Part shown: piece after piece, positions 9,198 through 18,025 of the stretch
Layout: each line of letters opens with the position of its first letter
How positions within the stretch are numbered: the first letter of the stretch is position 1
From: Hyphomicrobiales bacterium
GTDB lineage: Bacteria > Pseudomonadota > Alphaproteobacteria > Rhizobiales > Rhizobiaceae
Direction: 5' to 3'
Length of the DNA: 64,000 bases
NCBI GenBank assembly: GCA_900472175.1
Contig: UCHD01000033.1
Location: forward strand, 1-64,000
Translations under genes and position numbers: made by a program
Notes under the pieces: generated by a model
The model's input: only the letters and a program-made list of their open reading frames with translations
The model's database searches: none
Told to the model about the DNA's origin: nothing

Positions 9198-9734
9198 TTA
9201 GCGCGGAGCCAGAACCATCATCATCTGGCGGCCTTCCAGCTTCGGCTCGGCTTCGACCTTGGCGATTGCCGTGGTGTCTTCCTTCACCTGAAGGAGCAGT
9301 TTCATGCCCAGTTCCTGGTGGGCCATTTCGCGGCCGCGGAACTTCAGGGTCACCTTGACCTTGTCGCCTTCTTCGAAGAAGCGGTTCATCGCGCGCATCT
9401 TGACGTCATAGTCGTGCGTGTCGATGTTCGGACGCATCTTGATCTCCTTGATCTCGATGATCTTCTGCTTCTTGCGCGCCTCGGCCGCCTTCTTCTGCGT
9501 TGAGTATTTCAGTTTGCCCAGATCAAGGATCTTGCACACCGGCGGTTCCGCGTTCGGCGAGATCTCGACGAGGTCGAGGCCCAGTTCTTCCGCCATGCGG
9601 AGTGCCTGATCGGTGGGAACGCTGCCGTGGTTTACACCTTCGGCGTCGATGAGCTGAACCCGGAGGGACCGGATTTCCTTGTTAGAGCGGGGCCCGTCTT
9701 TGACTGGGGCGTCCGTTTTGAACGGTCTGCGAAT
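9198..9734 (-). CDS. infC: Translation initiation factor IF-3, AUU start codon
   Basis: 178 residues. IF-3 binds the 30S subunit and checks the start codon and initiator tRNA. The N-domain covers about residues 15-85 ([37 protein letters not shown]) and the C-domain about 90-178 ([36 protein letters not shown]). The first ATG in frame is only at codon 47, inside the N-domain. Upstream of it there is no ATG, GTG or TTG before an in-frame TAA at 9756-9758; the only sensible start is ATT at 9732-9734, giving [19 protein letters not shown], with GAGGAG nine bases before it. AUU is the known E. coli infC start and is used for negative autoregulation. Confidence 0.96.
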   Translation of the reverse strand: MRRPFKTDAPVKDGPRSNKEIRSLRVQLIDAEGVNHGSVPTDQALRMAEELGLDLVEISPNAEPPVCKILDLGKLKYSTQKKAAEARKKQKIIEIKEIKMRPNIDTHDYDVKMRAMNRFFEEGDKVKVTLKFRGREMAHQELGMKLLLQVKEDTTAIAKVEAEPKLEGRQMMMVLAPR

Positions 9735-9758
9735 GGTCGTACTCTCCTCGAGCTGTTA
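9732..9758 (-). promoter_or_regulatory. infC initiation region: AUU codon and GAGGAG ribosome site
   Basis: Shine-Dalgarno GAGGAG is at 9744-9749, the AUU initiator at 9732-9734 and an in-frame TAA at 9756-9758. IF-3 discriminates against such starts, so excess IF-3 would lower its own translation. Confidence 0.85.
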
Positions 9759-9951
9759 CGAATGCAATGTCGGATAATAGCGCTTTGTCCCGGCAAAAAT
9801 GCCGTTCAACTGCCGCTTGGTCTTCATGTGTAAATTGCTGCGGAAAAGTCAATAACACAGCTCTTCACGAAAATCACCACCTGTCAGGCATTCGAAGAAT
9901 CTGTTTTAGAAAGAAAATCCGCGGTAAGCGCTTAAAAGTAAGGAAAATTGC

Positions 9952-10755
9952 ATGTCACTGCCAATGTCGAACGCCGATCCGGACATGCTCGAAGTCGGTA
10001 CGGGAAGCGAATCGCGCCGTATCGCCATGCGCGTCCTGAAGGCAAAGGACGGCAATCGCCTGCCAACCCTGGTCTGGCTGGGCGGCTACCGGTCGGACAT
10101 GACCGGCACCAAGGCCGTCGAGCTGGAGCGGCATGCGGCCGCATCCGGCGCTGCCTGCATCCGGTTCGACTATTCCGGTCATGGCGCCTCGGGCGGTGCC
10201 TTTACCGACGGGACGATTTCCAGATGGCTGGAGGAGAGCCTCGCGGTCATTGATCATCTGAAACCGGAGCGCATGGTTCTGGTCGGCTCGTCGATGGGCT
10301 GCTGGGTGGCGCTCAGGCTGATCGCCGAGCTGCGCGCCCGCAGCGAAGGAGCAAAGATTGCCGGTCTGGTGCTGATTGCCCCTGCGCCTGATTTCACCAG
10401 CGACCTGATCGAGCCGAACCTTTCAGATGCGGAACGCGCTTCGCTGGCCGAACGCGGCTATTTCGAGGAGCCGACACCGTACGGCCCGGATCCGAACATT
10501 TTTACCGCCCGGCTCATTGAGGACGGACGGAAGAACCGGGTCATGACCGGCATCATCGAGACCGGCTGCCCGGTGCATATCCTGCAGGGCATGCAGGATC
10601 CCGACGTTCCCTATAAGCACGCCCTGAAGCTGATGGAGCATCTGCCGTCGGACGATGTGGTGATGACGCTGATCCGCGACGGTGATCACCGTCTGTCACG
10701 GCCGGAGGATATCGAGCGGATTCTGGCTGCTGTAACCGCCATGTCCACCGGCTGA
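9952..10755 (+). CDS. Alpha/beta hydrolase (serine esterase/thioesterase type)
   Basis: 267 residues of single-domain alpha/beta-hydrolase. The nucleophile elbow is GSSMGCW at about residue 107, the acid is probably in the QDPDVPY turn near 219, and the histidine in GDHRLS near 245. An N-terminal GGYRSDMTGTKA supplies the oxyanion side. It resembles the ABHD10/serine aminopeptidase-like group. AAGGA lies eight bases upstream of the ATG; a second in-frame ATG at 9964 is possible. Divergent from infC and not obviously in an operon. Substrate unknown. Confidence 0.88.
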   Translation: MSLPMSNADPDMLEVGTGSESRRIAMRVLKAKDGNRLPTLVWLGGYRSDMTGTKAVELERHAAASGAACIRFDYSGHGASGGAFTDGTISRWLEESLAVIDHLKPERMVLVGSSMGCWVALRLIAELRARSEGAKIAGLVLIAPAPDFTSDLIEPNLSDAERASLAERGYFEEPTPYGPDPNIFTARLIEDGRKNRVMTGIIETGCPVHILQGMQDPDVPYKHALKLMEHLPSDDVVMTLIRDGDHRLSRPEDIERILAAVTAMSTG

Positions 10756-10979
10756 AAGCCGTAAACCCCTACGACCAAAGGTGTTGCCGGGCATTTTAAC
10801 CATATCCGGCGATCCCCGATTCATCTGATTGACTTCGTTTCGGCCGCGCTGTTAACTCTTTGTTAACGATTAGAGCGGCGCGCGGCGGGGTTTCACCGCG
10901 AAAGCTGACGGTAGTTTTCAAGCTTTCGCGGGGATTTTCCGGATTGGTCCGGAAAGGGACCGCGCCACAGGGGACTTGC

Positions 10980-11600
10980 ATGGCGCAGTTGATGGGCATC
11001 AGGAAAATGGTCGTGGCACTTGCGGCTGTTTTCGCTTCGGCAGGCGCTGCTATCCCGGCGCCATCGGCAAGCGCGCTGTCGATGCAGACGGGCGCCATCA
11101 CCTCGCAGCCAATCGGCCACTACGAATTCTGCCAGAGCCATCGCTCCGAATGCGACGTCAAGACGAAATCGACGGTAGCCCCGCGCGTCACCGATTTCGG
11201 CTGGTCGGTCATCCGCGAGGTCAATCTTGCGGTCAACAGCGAGATCACCCCGATGACCGACATGGACCTGTTCGGCAAGGACGAGGTCTGGGCCTATCCG
11301 GAAGGTGCGGGCGATTGCGAGGATTTCGTTCTTCTGAAGCGCAAGCGTCTGATGGAAAAAGGGTTCTCTCCGTCTGACCTGTTGATCACCGTTGTCCGCA
11401 AGCCGGATGGCGAAGGCCATGCAGTCCTGACTGTTCGTACCGCCCAGGGCGACTTTATCCTCGACAATCTCGAAAATGATGTGAAGCTCTGGAGCAAGAC
11501 GCCCTATCGCTTCCTCAAGCGCCAGGCTTCATTCAATACGGGCCGCTGGGTGACGATCGAGAACGGCGCGGAAGTGCTGGTTGGTTCGGTCGGGAACTGA
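10980..11600 (+). CDS. Bacterial transglutaminase-like cysteine protease (BTLCP, C93 family)
   Basis: 206 residues with a signal peptide (about 1-34, hydrophobic VVALAAVFASAGAAI, cleavage near SASALS). The catalytic cysteine is in GAGDCEDFVLLKR, the histidine in GHAVLTV and the aspartate in LDNLENDV, the order expected for the BTLCP family. NSEITPMTDMDLFG is another family segment. These periplasmic proteins are frequent in rhizobia and some relatives work with adhesin/cyclic-di-GMP systems, but no partner is adjacent here. The frame is open further upstream without an ATG; the ATG at 10980 follows CAGGGGA and starts the signal peptide. Confidence 0.9.
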   Translation: MAQLMGIRKMVVALAAVFASAGAAIPAPSASALSMQTGAITSQPIGHYEFCQSHRSECDVKTKSTVAPRVTDFGWSVIREVNLAVNSEITPMTDMDLFGKDEVWAYPEGAGDCEDFVLLKRKRLMEKGFSPSDLLITVVRKPDGEGHAVLTVRTAQGDFILDNLENDVKLWSKTPYRFLKRQASFNTGRWVTIENGAEVLVGSVGN

Positions 11601-11625
11601 TCGCAGCCAGAGCGTGGATTTTAGA

Positions 11626-11657
11626 AAAGGGCGCGACCTGATCAGGTCGCGCCCTTT
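11626..11657. terminator. Bidirectional terminator
   Basis: Perfect 32-base palindrome, arms AAAGGGCGCGACCTGA and TCAGGTCGCGCCCTTT, between the convergent BTLCP and VOC genes; T/A tracts on both sides suit termination in both directions. Confidence 0.85.
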
Positions 11658-11665
11658 CTATTTGA

Positions 11666-12058
11666 TCAGCGCGGATTGACTGGTAGCACCTGACCGACAT
11701 CGATCCGATTGCCGTCCGGATCCTCAAAGACAAAGGCCCGCAGGCCATAGTCCTTGTTCTGGAGGGCTTTGATGATGCGCAATCCATGCCGTTGGCAAAT
11801 CGCATGCAGGGTATCGACATCCCCCACCATCATATGCGCCACGTTGAAGGCTGCGGCTTTGTGGTCCGGTTGTAGGGTGAGGTGCAATTCGGCCTGATCC
11901 CGGGCGAGGATCATGAAGCCGACCGGATTGCCGTTTTCGAAGGTTTTGCGGAAGCCGAGGACATTGACGTAGAAGTCGTGGGCTTTGCCCATATCCTTGA
12001 CCGGGAGCATGGCGGCAATTCGCCCGAAGCGAATACCGTGATCGGCGATGTTATCCAT
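11666..12058 (-). CDS. VOC (glyoxalase/bleomycin resistance-like) family protein
   Basis: 130 residues with two half-repeats of the VOC fold. Start of the fold: AAMLPVKDMGKAHDFYVNVLGF; end: FVFEDPDGNRIDVGQV, with a glutamate at the metal position in FEDPDGN. ELHLTLQ in the middle is the second metal strand. Likely cytosolic; could be a dioxygenase-like or resistance protein. Single gene between convergent and divergent neighbours. Confidence 0.85.
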   Translation of the reverse strand: MDNIADHGIRFGRIAAMLPVKDMGKAHDFYVNVLGFRKTFENGNPVGFMILARDQAELHLTLQPDHKAAAFNVAHMMVGDVDTLHAICQRHGLRIIKALQNKDYGLRAFVFEDPDGNRIDVGQVLPVNPR

Positions 12059-12201
12059 CGCTTCACCTCAGATTTGGGAGAATTCGGGGCGCCAGGCGGG
12101 CGGTGCCGCGTGAAACCCGTACTCCTTTTTTCAATCGATGAGACGGTGCTCACGCCTTCATGTCTGTAACAGGGAAAACCCCGGGCGGCAAAACGTTTTA
12201 A

Positions 12202-13185
12202 TCATGCGTTACCGATCAACACGCCCGCCGCCAGCACCAGGCCGCCGCCCAGCACCACCTGGAAGGCCGCGCGCAAAAATGGCGTTTCCATATACTTGTT
12301 CTGGATAAAGGCGATGACCCAGAGTTCGAAGAAGACGATGACGGCGGCAATGATCGTGGCCGTCCAGAAATGTGGGATGAGATAGGGCAGAGCGTGGCCG
12401 AGGCCGCCGAGCGTCGTCATGATGCCGCAGGCAAGACCGCGCTTGAGCGGCGAGCCACGCCCGGAGAGCTTGCCGTCGTCATGGGCGGCCTCGGTAAAGC
12501 CCATGGATATGCCGGCACCGACCGACGCGGACAGGCCCACTAGAAAGGTCTGCCAGGTATCCTGGGTGGCAAAGGCGGCGGCGAAGATCGGCGCCAGCGT
12601 CGAGACCGAGCCATCCATCAGGCCGGCAAGTCCGGGCTGCACATAGGTTAGCAGAAACTGCCGGTGCGCCGCCTCGTCTTCCTTCTTGCGCGTATCTTCC
12701 GGCACATGCTTGTCGGTCAGCAGGCGGGCAATGTCTTCATGACCCTGCTCGGCCAGCGCCAGATCGCCGAGCAATTGCCGGGTTGCCGCATCGGACGTGT
12801 TCTTGCCCGCCTCGACATAGAAATTGTAGGCCTGCGTTTCCATTTCTTCCGCCTCGCGCCGCATGGCGTCGAGCGACTGGTTGTGGCGCAGCCAGTCCGG
12901 CTTGCGGGCCGGGAAGCCGCTGACATGTTCGCGCCGGATCAGGGGAATGCGTTCGCCGAACCGGCGGCGGTGCATGTCGATCAGCATGGTCTTGTGGGTA
13001 TTTTCCACCTCTCCCATGTCCTCGAAGACTTTCGCGGACTCCGGATATTTGTCCTTCAGCGCATCGGCATAGGCAAAATAGATGCGGCTATCGTCTTCTT
13101 CGGACGAGATGGCGAGTGCGAGAACCTCCTGTTCGGACAGCGAGGAGAGCGAACGCTTGGGGCGCGAAAACAGACGGGAAAACAT
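12202..13185 (-). CDS. mbfA: Membrane-bound ferritin MbfA (rubrerythrin-like plus VIT1 domain)
   Basis: 327 residues. The N-terminal half (about 15-165) is a ferritin-like four-helix domain with carboxylate and histidine ligands in EEDDSRIYF, EVENTHKTML, EEMETQAYNFY and EQGHEDIAR. The C-terminal half (about 185-327) has five hydrophobic helices with the VIT1-type sequence GLAGLMDGSVSTLAPIFA. In Agrobacterium and Bradyrhizobium MbfA exports iron and is repressed by Irr. Here a 17-base palindrome of Irr-box type lies 16 bases before the ATG, and irr itself is at 46102-46521. This gives iron export or storage under iron excess and peroxide stress. Confidence 0.93.
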   Translation of the reverse strand: MFSRLFSRPKRSLSSLSEQEVLALAISSEEDDSRIYFAYADALKDKYPESAKVFEDMGEVENTHKTMLIDMHRRRFGERIPLIRREHVSGFPARKPDWLRHNQSLDAMRREAEEMETQAYNFYVEAGKNTSDAATRQLLGDLALAEQGHEDIARLLTDKHVPEDTRKKEDEAAHRQFLLTYVQPGLAGLMDGSVSTLAPIFAAAFATQDTWQTFLVGLSASVGAGISMGFTEAAHDDGKLSGRGSPLKRGLACGIMTTLGGLGHALPYLIPHFWTATIIAAVIVFFELWVIAFIQNKYMETPFLRAAFQVVLGGGLVLAAGVLIGNA

Positions 13186-13201
13186 GATGCGATCAACCTA
13201 G

Positions 13202-13218
13202 TTTAGAATAATTCTAAA
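13202..13218. promoter_or_regulatory. Candidate Irr-binding iron control element (ICE)
   Basis: Perfect palindrome TTTAGAAT-A-ATTCTAAA directly upstream of mbfA. TTTAGAA/TTCTAAA half sites are characteristic of Irr boxes in Rhizobiales. It could also affect the divergent gene at 13335. Confidence 0.8.
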
Positions 13219-13334
13219 TTTAAGGCCGCGTCACGCGAAGGTCAACCCCGAACCGGAGACTGTGACTCGACAGGCGGCAGGATAAATTCCTACATAAACA
13301 GCAGGATGAACGCCCGGACGAAGGCCGCTTGCGC

Positions 13335-14156
13335 ATGAACCCGCTTCTCACCAGCAAGGATACGCTTCTCGATCGCATCGGCATGGCGATGGCAGGAAGG
13401 TTGACAGCACGGACGTCGGGATACGAACCCTATACGCCGTCGGACCCCGAAACGCTGGCGCGGACGTTGCGGCCGGGCGATATCCTGCTGATCGAGGGCA
13501 ATCACAAGGTTTCGAACACGATCAAATATCTTACCCAATCGACCTGGTCGCATGCCGCGTTCTTTGCCGGCGACGAAATTCCGCTGACGCTCGATCAGGC
13601 AACGTTACCCATCATCGACCGTCCGCAACTGATCGAGGTCAATCTCGGCGAGGGCTGCGTCGCGGTGCCGCTCAGGAAATACTGCACCTACAACACCCGC
13701 ATCTGCCGGCCTGTCGGGCTGACGCCGGATGATCGCAATGCTGTTCTATCCTTCATGATTTCGCGGCTTGGTCTGAAATACGACATGAAGAACATCCTCG
13801 ACATGCTGCGCTATTTCATGCCGACACCGCCGGTTCCGGTACGCTTTCGCCGCCGGATGCTGGCTTTCGGGTCTGGTGATCCGACCCGCGCCATCTGCTC
13901 GACGCTGATCGCCCAGGCCTTTGAGCAGATCCGCTATCCGATCCTGCCGGAGATTACCCGCGCACCCGGCCGGGCATCGGCGACGTCGCCCTATTCGCGC
14001 GCTGAAATCCTGCATATCCGCCATCATTCGCTTTACACGCCGCGCGATTTCGATCTTTCGCCCTATTTCGCCGTGGTGAAGCCGACGCTGGAATACGGCT
14101 TCGACTACAAGCGGCTGCAGTGGCAGGCGGACGATGATCAGGCGCTCATAGGGTGA
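13335..14156 (+). CDS. YiiX/YebB-like NlpC/P60-type cysteine hydrolase
   Basis: 273 residues of a permuted papain-like fold. RPGDILLIEG near residue 50 opens the barrel, the catalytic histidine is in STWSHAAFF near 75, and the cysteine is in AICSTLIAQAF near 190, the reversed order that marks the permuted group. The ATG at 13335 is preceded by GAAGG eleven bases upstream; a TTG two codons earlier is an alternative. Its 3-prime end overlaps the convergent cyclopropane synthase gene by 11 bases. Likely hydrolyses peptide or lipid amide bonds; no signal peptide seen. Confidence 0.8.
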   Translation: MNPLLTSKDTLLDRIGMAMAGRLTARTSGYEPYTPSDPETLARTLRPGDILLIEGNHKVSNTIKYLTQSTWSHAAFFAGDEIPLTLDQATLPIIDRPQLIEVNLGEGCVAVPLRKYCTYNTRICRPVGLTPDDRNAVLSFMISRLGLKYDMKNILDMLRYFMPTPPVPVRFRRRMLAFGSGDPTRAICSTLIAQAFEQIRYPILPEITRAPGRASATSPYSRAEILHIRHHSLYTPRDFDLSPYFAVVKPTLEYGFDYKRLQWQADDDQALIG

Positions 14157-15387
14157 TATTGAGCGTCTGTTCACGGATGATATAGGCCTTCTGCCGGTCG
14201 GTGATGTAGTCGCGCACGATCGGTGCGGCATCGCGCGAGCGCGACAGCTGCATGTGAAAGACCAGCTGGCTGCCGGTGCGGAACATCATTTCGCAGCTGA
14301 CCAGATAGAATTCCCACATGCGAGCAAAGCGCTCGTCATACATTTCGACGACCTTGTCGCGGTTCTTGTCGAAGCGCTCGACCCAATGCTTGAGCGTCGT
14401 CGCATAGTGGACGCGCAGGAACTCAAGATCGCTGACCCACAGGCTGTTGCGCTCCACCACCTCGAAAACCTCGGACAGGGCGGGTGAATAGGCGCCGGGG
14501 AAGATATATTTGCGCAGCCAGGCGCTGGCCATGCCGGGCGGGCTCATATGGCCGATCGAATGCAGCACGGCGATGCCGTCGTCGGGCATCAGCGCGTTCA
14601 GCTTCTTGAAATATTCGTCATAGTGGCTGACGCCGACATGCTCGAACATGCCGACCGAGACGATGCGGTCGAAGGTCTCGTTGACCTCGCGGTAATCGCG
14701 CAGTTCGAAGCGGACGCGGCCGTCCAGTCCGGCATCCTTGGCGCGTTGTGTCGCCAGCGCCTGCTGTTCTTTGGACAGCGTCACCCCCAGCACTTCGACA
14801 TCTTCGAGCTGGGCCAGATAGAGCGCCAGATCTCCCCAGCCACAACCGATGTCGAGCACTTTCATGCCGGGCCGGAGGCAAAGCTTGGAAGCAAGCAGTC
14901 TCAACTTGTTGCGTTGCGCCTGTTCCAGCGTCTCGTCCGGTTCGCGGAAATAGGCGCAGGAATAGAGCATGTGCTCGTCGAGGAAGAGTTTGTAGAAGTC
15001 GTTGCCGAGATCGTAGTGATGGGCGACGTTGCGCTGGGCCTCGCCCTTGACGTTGGACTGCTGGCGCTTGCGGAAGCGCATCTTGATGGCGCGCAGCGCC
15101 TTCTGGATCGGATAGGAGCCGAGCGACAGCCGGTTGATCGAAAACAGCGTCAGGAAATCGCGGAGTGTCGAACCGTCTTCGAAGCGCAGCGTGCCATCCA
15201 TATAGGCTTCGCCGGCGGCCAGTTCGGAATTGAAGACGAGGGTGCGGTAGAGCTTGCGGTCGGATAGCCGCATGGTCACTTCCGGACCGGGCTCACCCTT
15301 GAAAACATGCGGTTTGCCATCGGCGTCGATGACGGTCAGCTGGCCCTTGCGAATGAAAGCTTTCATCATATGCGATAGTGGAAACAT
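14146..15387 (-). CDS. cfa: Cyclopropane-fatty-acyl-phospholipid synthase family methyltransferase
   Basis: 413 residues, a SAM-dependent enzyme that adds a methylene bridge to unsaturated acyl chains of membrane lipids. The SAM motif is VLDIGCGWGDLALYLA near residue 175, preceded by NVAHHYDLGNDFYKLFLD and YSCAYF, and followed by GMFEHVG and HSIGHM, all CFA signatures. Longer open frame upstream lacks family character; the ATG at 15387 has GAGGTG close by. Rhizobia often carry several cfa copies, one linked to ornithine or phospholipid remodelling; which paralogue this is cannot be told. Confidence 0.92.
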   Translation of the reverse strand: MFPLSHMMKAFIRKGQLTVIDADGKPHVFKGEPGPEVTMRLSDRKLYRTLVFNSELAAGEAYMDGTLRFEDGSTLRDFLTLFSINRLSLGSYPIQKALRAIKMRFRKRQQSNVKGEAQRNVAHHYDLGNDFYKLFLDEHMLYSCAYFREPDETLEQAQRNKLRLLASKLCLRPGMKVLDIGCGWGDLALYLAQLEDVEVLGVTLSKEQQALATQRAKDAGLDGRVRFELRDYREVNETFDRIVSVGMFEHVGVSHYDEYFKKLNALMPDDGIAVLHSIGHMSPPGMASAWLRKYIFPGAYSPALSEVFEVVERNSLWVSDLEFLRVHYATTLKHWVERFDKNRDKVVEMYDERFARMWEFYLVSCEMMFRTGSQLVFHMQLSRSRDAAPIVRDYITDRQKAYIIREQTLNITL

Positions 15388-15473
15388 GCACACCTCGATG
15401 GAAAAAGCGACGCTTACGAAGCAGCACTCTATCACCGGGTTTTCAAAAAGCGCGGCAATAATTCGCAGGCGGT

Positions 15474-16382
15474 TCAACGGCCGGTGGCAGTGGCTCCGGC
15501 GCTGGCGGCAACGACGAGAACTGTTCCCACGATCTGCAAGGCGGTCATCGGCTGGCTGAGCACCAAAAAGCCCGCAAGCGCGCCAAGCGCCGGCTCGAGG
15601 CTCATCAGAATGCCGAAGGAGGACGTGCTCATTCGGCGCAGCGCGATCATTTCCAGCGCATAGGGAATGAGCGGTACAAGCAGGGCAAGTCCGGCGATGG
15701 TGACAACACCTTCCATCGTCATGCGTGGCAGGTCGAGCAGCCCGAAAGGCGTGGCGACGATTGCCGCCACGATCAGCGACATCGAAAGACCCTGCAGGCC
15801 TTCGAAGGCGTTTCCGGCCTTCTTCATCAGGATGATGTAAAGCCCCCAGCCTGTGGCGGCCCCGAAGGCGAAGAAAATACCGGTGGAATCGCCGATCCAG
15901 CCATTGCCGTCATGGGCGAGCAGAAGCACGCCGGCACCAGCGATCAACGGCCAGACCAGCCGCCAGCCGAGGCCGAAAGCGAAAGTGGCAACCGCGAGCG
16001 GCCCGAGAAAATCGATGGCGACGGCGAGACCGAGCGGGATGCGCTCGATGGCGGCGAAAAAACACAGCGTCATTCCGGCCATGCTGGCGCCGAGCAATCC
16101 GGCCGTCTGCCACTGCGCCCGCGAATAGCGAAGGATCGGTGGACGCACGACGATGGGCAGCAGAAGGGCAGCCCAGGCCAATCGCAGCCAGGTGGTGCCG
16201 AATGGGCCATAGGCAGCGATTGACGGTGCCGACAGCGCCGAGCCGAACTGGACGCTCGACATTGACAGAAGGCACATCAGTCCGCCGGTGAGCGCAGCTG
16301 CGGTGCCGGTGCCGGGCGATGTTGCTGCCGGTGGAATGAGGCCTTCGTTGCCATCGGCTGATGCTGCTGTGCGCTGATCCAA
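15474..16382 (-). CDS. EamA/RhtA-type exporter
   Basis: 302 residues with ten hydrophobic segments and the duplicated EamA layout. Residues WLRLAWAALLL, FFAAIERIPLGLAVAIDFLGPL and the second-half motif FGILMSLEPALGALAG match the RhtA threonine/homoserine exporter group. The first codon is TTG with GGGAG nine bases upstream; an ATG nearby is out of frame and the next in-frame ATG would remove the first helix. It lies 86 bases upstream of cfa on the same strand and may be co-transcribed. Confidence 0.85.
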   Translation of the reverse strand: MDQRTAASADGNEGLIPPAATSPGTGTAAALTGGLMCLLSMSSVQFGSALSAPSIAAYGPFGTTWLRLAWAALLLPIVVRPPILRYSRAQWQTAGLLGASMAGMTLCFFAAIERIPLGLAVAIDFLGPLAVATFAFGLGWRLVWPLIAGAGVLLLAHDGNGWIGDSTGIFFAFGAATGWGLYIILMKKAGNAFEGLQGLSMSLIVAAIVATPFGLLDLPRMTMEGVVTIAGLALLVPLIPYALEMIALRRMSTSSFGILMSLEPALGALAGFLVLSQPMTALQIVGTVLVVAASAGATATGR

Positions 16383-16575
16383 GATGTCATTCTCCCGCAG
16401 GCCGTGCCGATCACGCCCAGACCGGCTCTAGCGAATGCCAGTCGCCGCAGCAAATTCATATTTGTGGGGGTTAATATAAGGGCATTTGATGCTTCGTCCT
16501 GACGGCGAGGAACTTATGGCCCACTCATCCGTTATGGTTGCAGCAAAAACTCTGTTTTCAAGCGAGGGCAAACAC

Positions 16576-16827
16576 ATGGACGTCAATGGCGTAGGCTGGA
16601 TTGCCGCAATCATCATCGGCGGCTTTGCCGGCTGGCTGGCTGAACAGTTCATGAAATCCGATATGGGCGTGTTCATGAACATCATTCTCGGCATCGTCGG
16701 TGCCGTCGTGCTGAATGCCATCCTCGCTTTTGCCGGCATGGGCTTCACCGGATGGCTTGCCTATCTGGTCATCGGCTTCGTCGGCGCTTGCCTGTTGATT
16801 GCGGTCGGCCGCGCCGTTCGACGATAG
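16576..16827 (+). CDS. GlsB/YeaQ/YmgE family small membrane protein
   Basis: 83 residues with three hydrophobic glycine-rich segments: GWIAAIIIGGFAGWLAEQFM, GVFMNIILGIVGAVVLNAIL and LAYLVIGFVGACLLIAVGR. This is the transglycosylase-associated (UPF0410) pattern; members are often stress-induced. The frame is open upstream, but the ATG at 16576 preceded by GAGGG gives the family start. Followed after 25 bases by the 109-residue unknown gene, probably the same transcript. Confidence 0.88.
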   Translation: MDVNGVGWIAAIIIGGFAGWLAEQFMKSDMGVFMNIILGIVGAVVLNAILAFAGMGFTGWLAYLVIGFVGACLLIAVGRAVRR

Positions 16828-16852
16828 TGGCCGGGTTCAAAGGAGAACGACA

Positions 16853-17182
16853 ATGCTAACATTCGCAGCCGAAGGCAGTAGCCAGGGCAAGCTGGAAATC
16901 AACGGTCATTCCGAGCCGGTTTCCTATGAGCTTATCGTGGCGCGCGAGCAAGATGATGCCAGCCAAGTGCGCATTCGCCTGAATGCTTCGCGCGATTGGT
17001 TGTTGAAGCAGGGCTTCAAGGGTGATGCGGTTCTGGTGCGCAGTAATGGATCACGCATAGCAGTACGGCGCGACGGTGTGCTGGATGTTCATTCCAGCGT
17101 TTGTGTCACGCTTGAGGGGTATGACGGCACGCTGAGAGGCGTTGACGAGGTGTCGGACGCCTATCCGGAATTGAAGCATTAG
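16853..17182 (+). CDS. Hypothetical protein, 109 residues
   Basis: Starts MLTFAAEGSSQGKLEINGHS behind a near-perfect AAAGGAG ribosome site. Predicted mainly beta-strand, no signal peptide or membrane segment; mixed charge, with SRIAVRRDGVLDVHS in the middle and a C-terminal YPELKH. I do not recognise a family. The strong ribosome site and position behind the stress-type membrane gene support a real gene. Function unknown. Confidence 0.7.
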   Translation: MLTFAAEGSSQGKLEINGHSEPVSYELIVAREQDDASQVRIRLNASRDWLLKQGFKGDAVLVRSNGSRIAVRRDGVLDVHSSVCVTLEGYDGTLRGVDEVSDAYPELKH

Positions 17183-17203
17183 CGGCAACTTTGCCGCAGA
17201 AAC

Positions 17204-17238
17204 GAAAACGGGCGGGGTTTGAAGCCGCGCCCGTTTTC
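17204..17238. terminator. Bidirectional terminator
   Basis: Stem GAAAACGGGC / GCCCGTTTTC with a 15-base loop between the convergent unknown gene and efp; A and T tracts inside the arms suit both strands. Confidence 0.8.
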
Positions 17239-17257
17239 ACAATCCAGATATCAAGGA

Positions 17258-17827
17258 TCAATCCTTGGCGCGTTCCACGTAGGATGCGTCTTCGGTCAGG
17301 ATGACGACGCGGGTGCCAACGCCGATATGCGGCGGCACCATGGTGCGCACGCCATTCGACAGGATCGCCGGCTTGTAGGAGGACGATGCCGTCTGGCCCT
17401 TGACGACCGGCTCCGTCTCGGTGATTTCGAGGGTCATACGGGTTGGCAGTTCCATGGCCAGCGCCTGGCCTTCATACATCTTCAGCTGAACAGCCATGCC
17501 TTCCTGGAGATAAGCCTTGTCGTCGCCGATAACGTCGGGCGACACGGCAACCTGGTCATAGGTCTGCGGGTTCATGAAGTGGAAGCCTTCGCCATCTTCA
17601 TACAGGAAGGTGTGGTCGCTATCTTCAACGAAGGCGCGCTCGACCTGCTCGGTGGTGCGCCAGCGCTCGGAGACCTTCACGCCATCGGAAATGCGGCGCA
17701 TATCCACCTGCGTGACGGGCGTACCCTTGCCGGGGTGAAAGTTCTGCGCGGTCAGAACGGCGTAGAGCTTGCCATCGACTTCGAGAACATTGCCCTTGCG
17801 GACTGAAGAGGCGATTACCTTGACCAT
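17258..17827 (-). CDS. efp: Translation elongation factor P
   Basis: 189 residues. EF-P enters the ribosomal E site and relieves stalling at polyproline stretches. KOW-like N-domain with the tip HPGKGTP; Lys34 sits at the modification position, followed by DMRRISDG. The middle OB domain contains [15 protein letters not shown] and the C-terminal OB domain [13 protein letters not shown], which is the EF-P signature. In Agrobacterium efp is known as chvH. It is divergent from epmA-epmB, the enzymes that put beta-lysine on Lys34. Start at 17827 rather than the upstream GTG/ATG codons because it matches the family. Confidence 0.98.
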   Translation of the reverse strand: MVKVIASSVRKGNVLEVDGKLYAVLTAQNFHPGKGTPVTQVDMRRISDGVKVSERWRTTEQVERAFVEDSDHTFLYEDGEGFHFMNPQTYDQVAVSPDVIGDDKAYLQEGMAVQLKMYEGQALAMELPTRMTLEITETEPVVKGQTASSSYKPAILSNGVRTMVPPHIGVGTRVVILTEDASYVERAKD

Positions 17828-18025
17828 AAGTCTTCCTTGTAACTGAGCTGGATGCGTCGTAGAGGAGCGCACGAAATATGCGCGTCACAGACGCCAGAAT
17901 GCGTTTTCGGGCCGCACCTATCCTATATTTGGGCAAATTGCCAGTGTGACGGCGGATCAGGCTCGAAGAAACCCGTACAACTGCCGCGAAATATCGACTG
18001 CCCGAGAAAACGGAACCACACGTCC

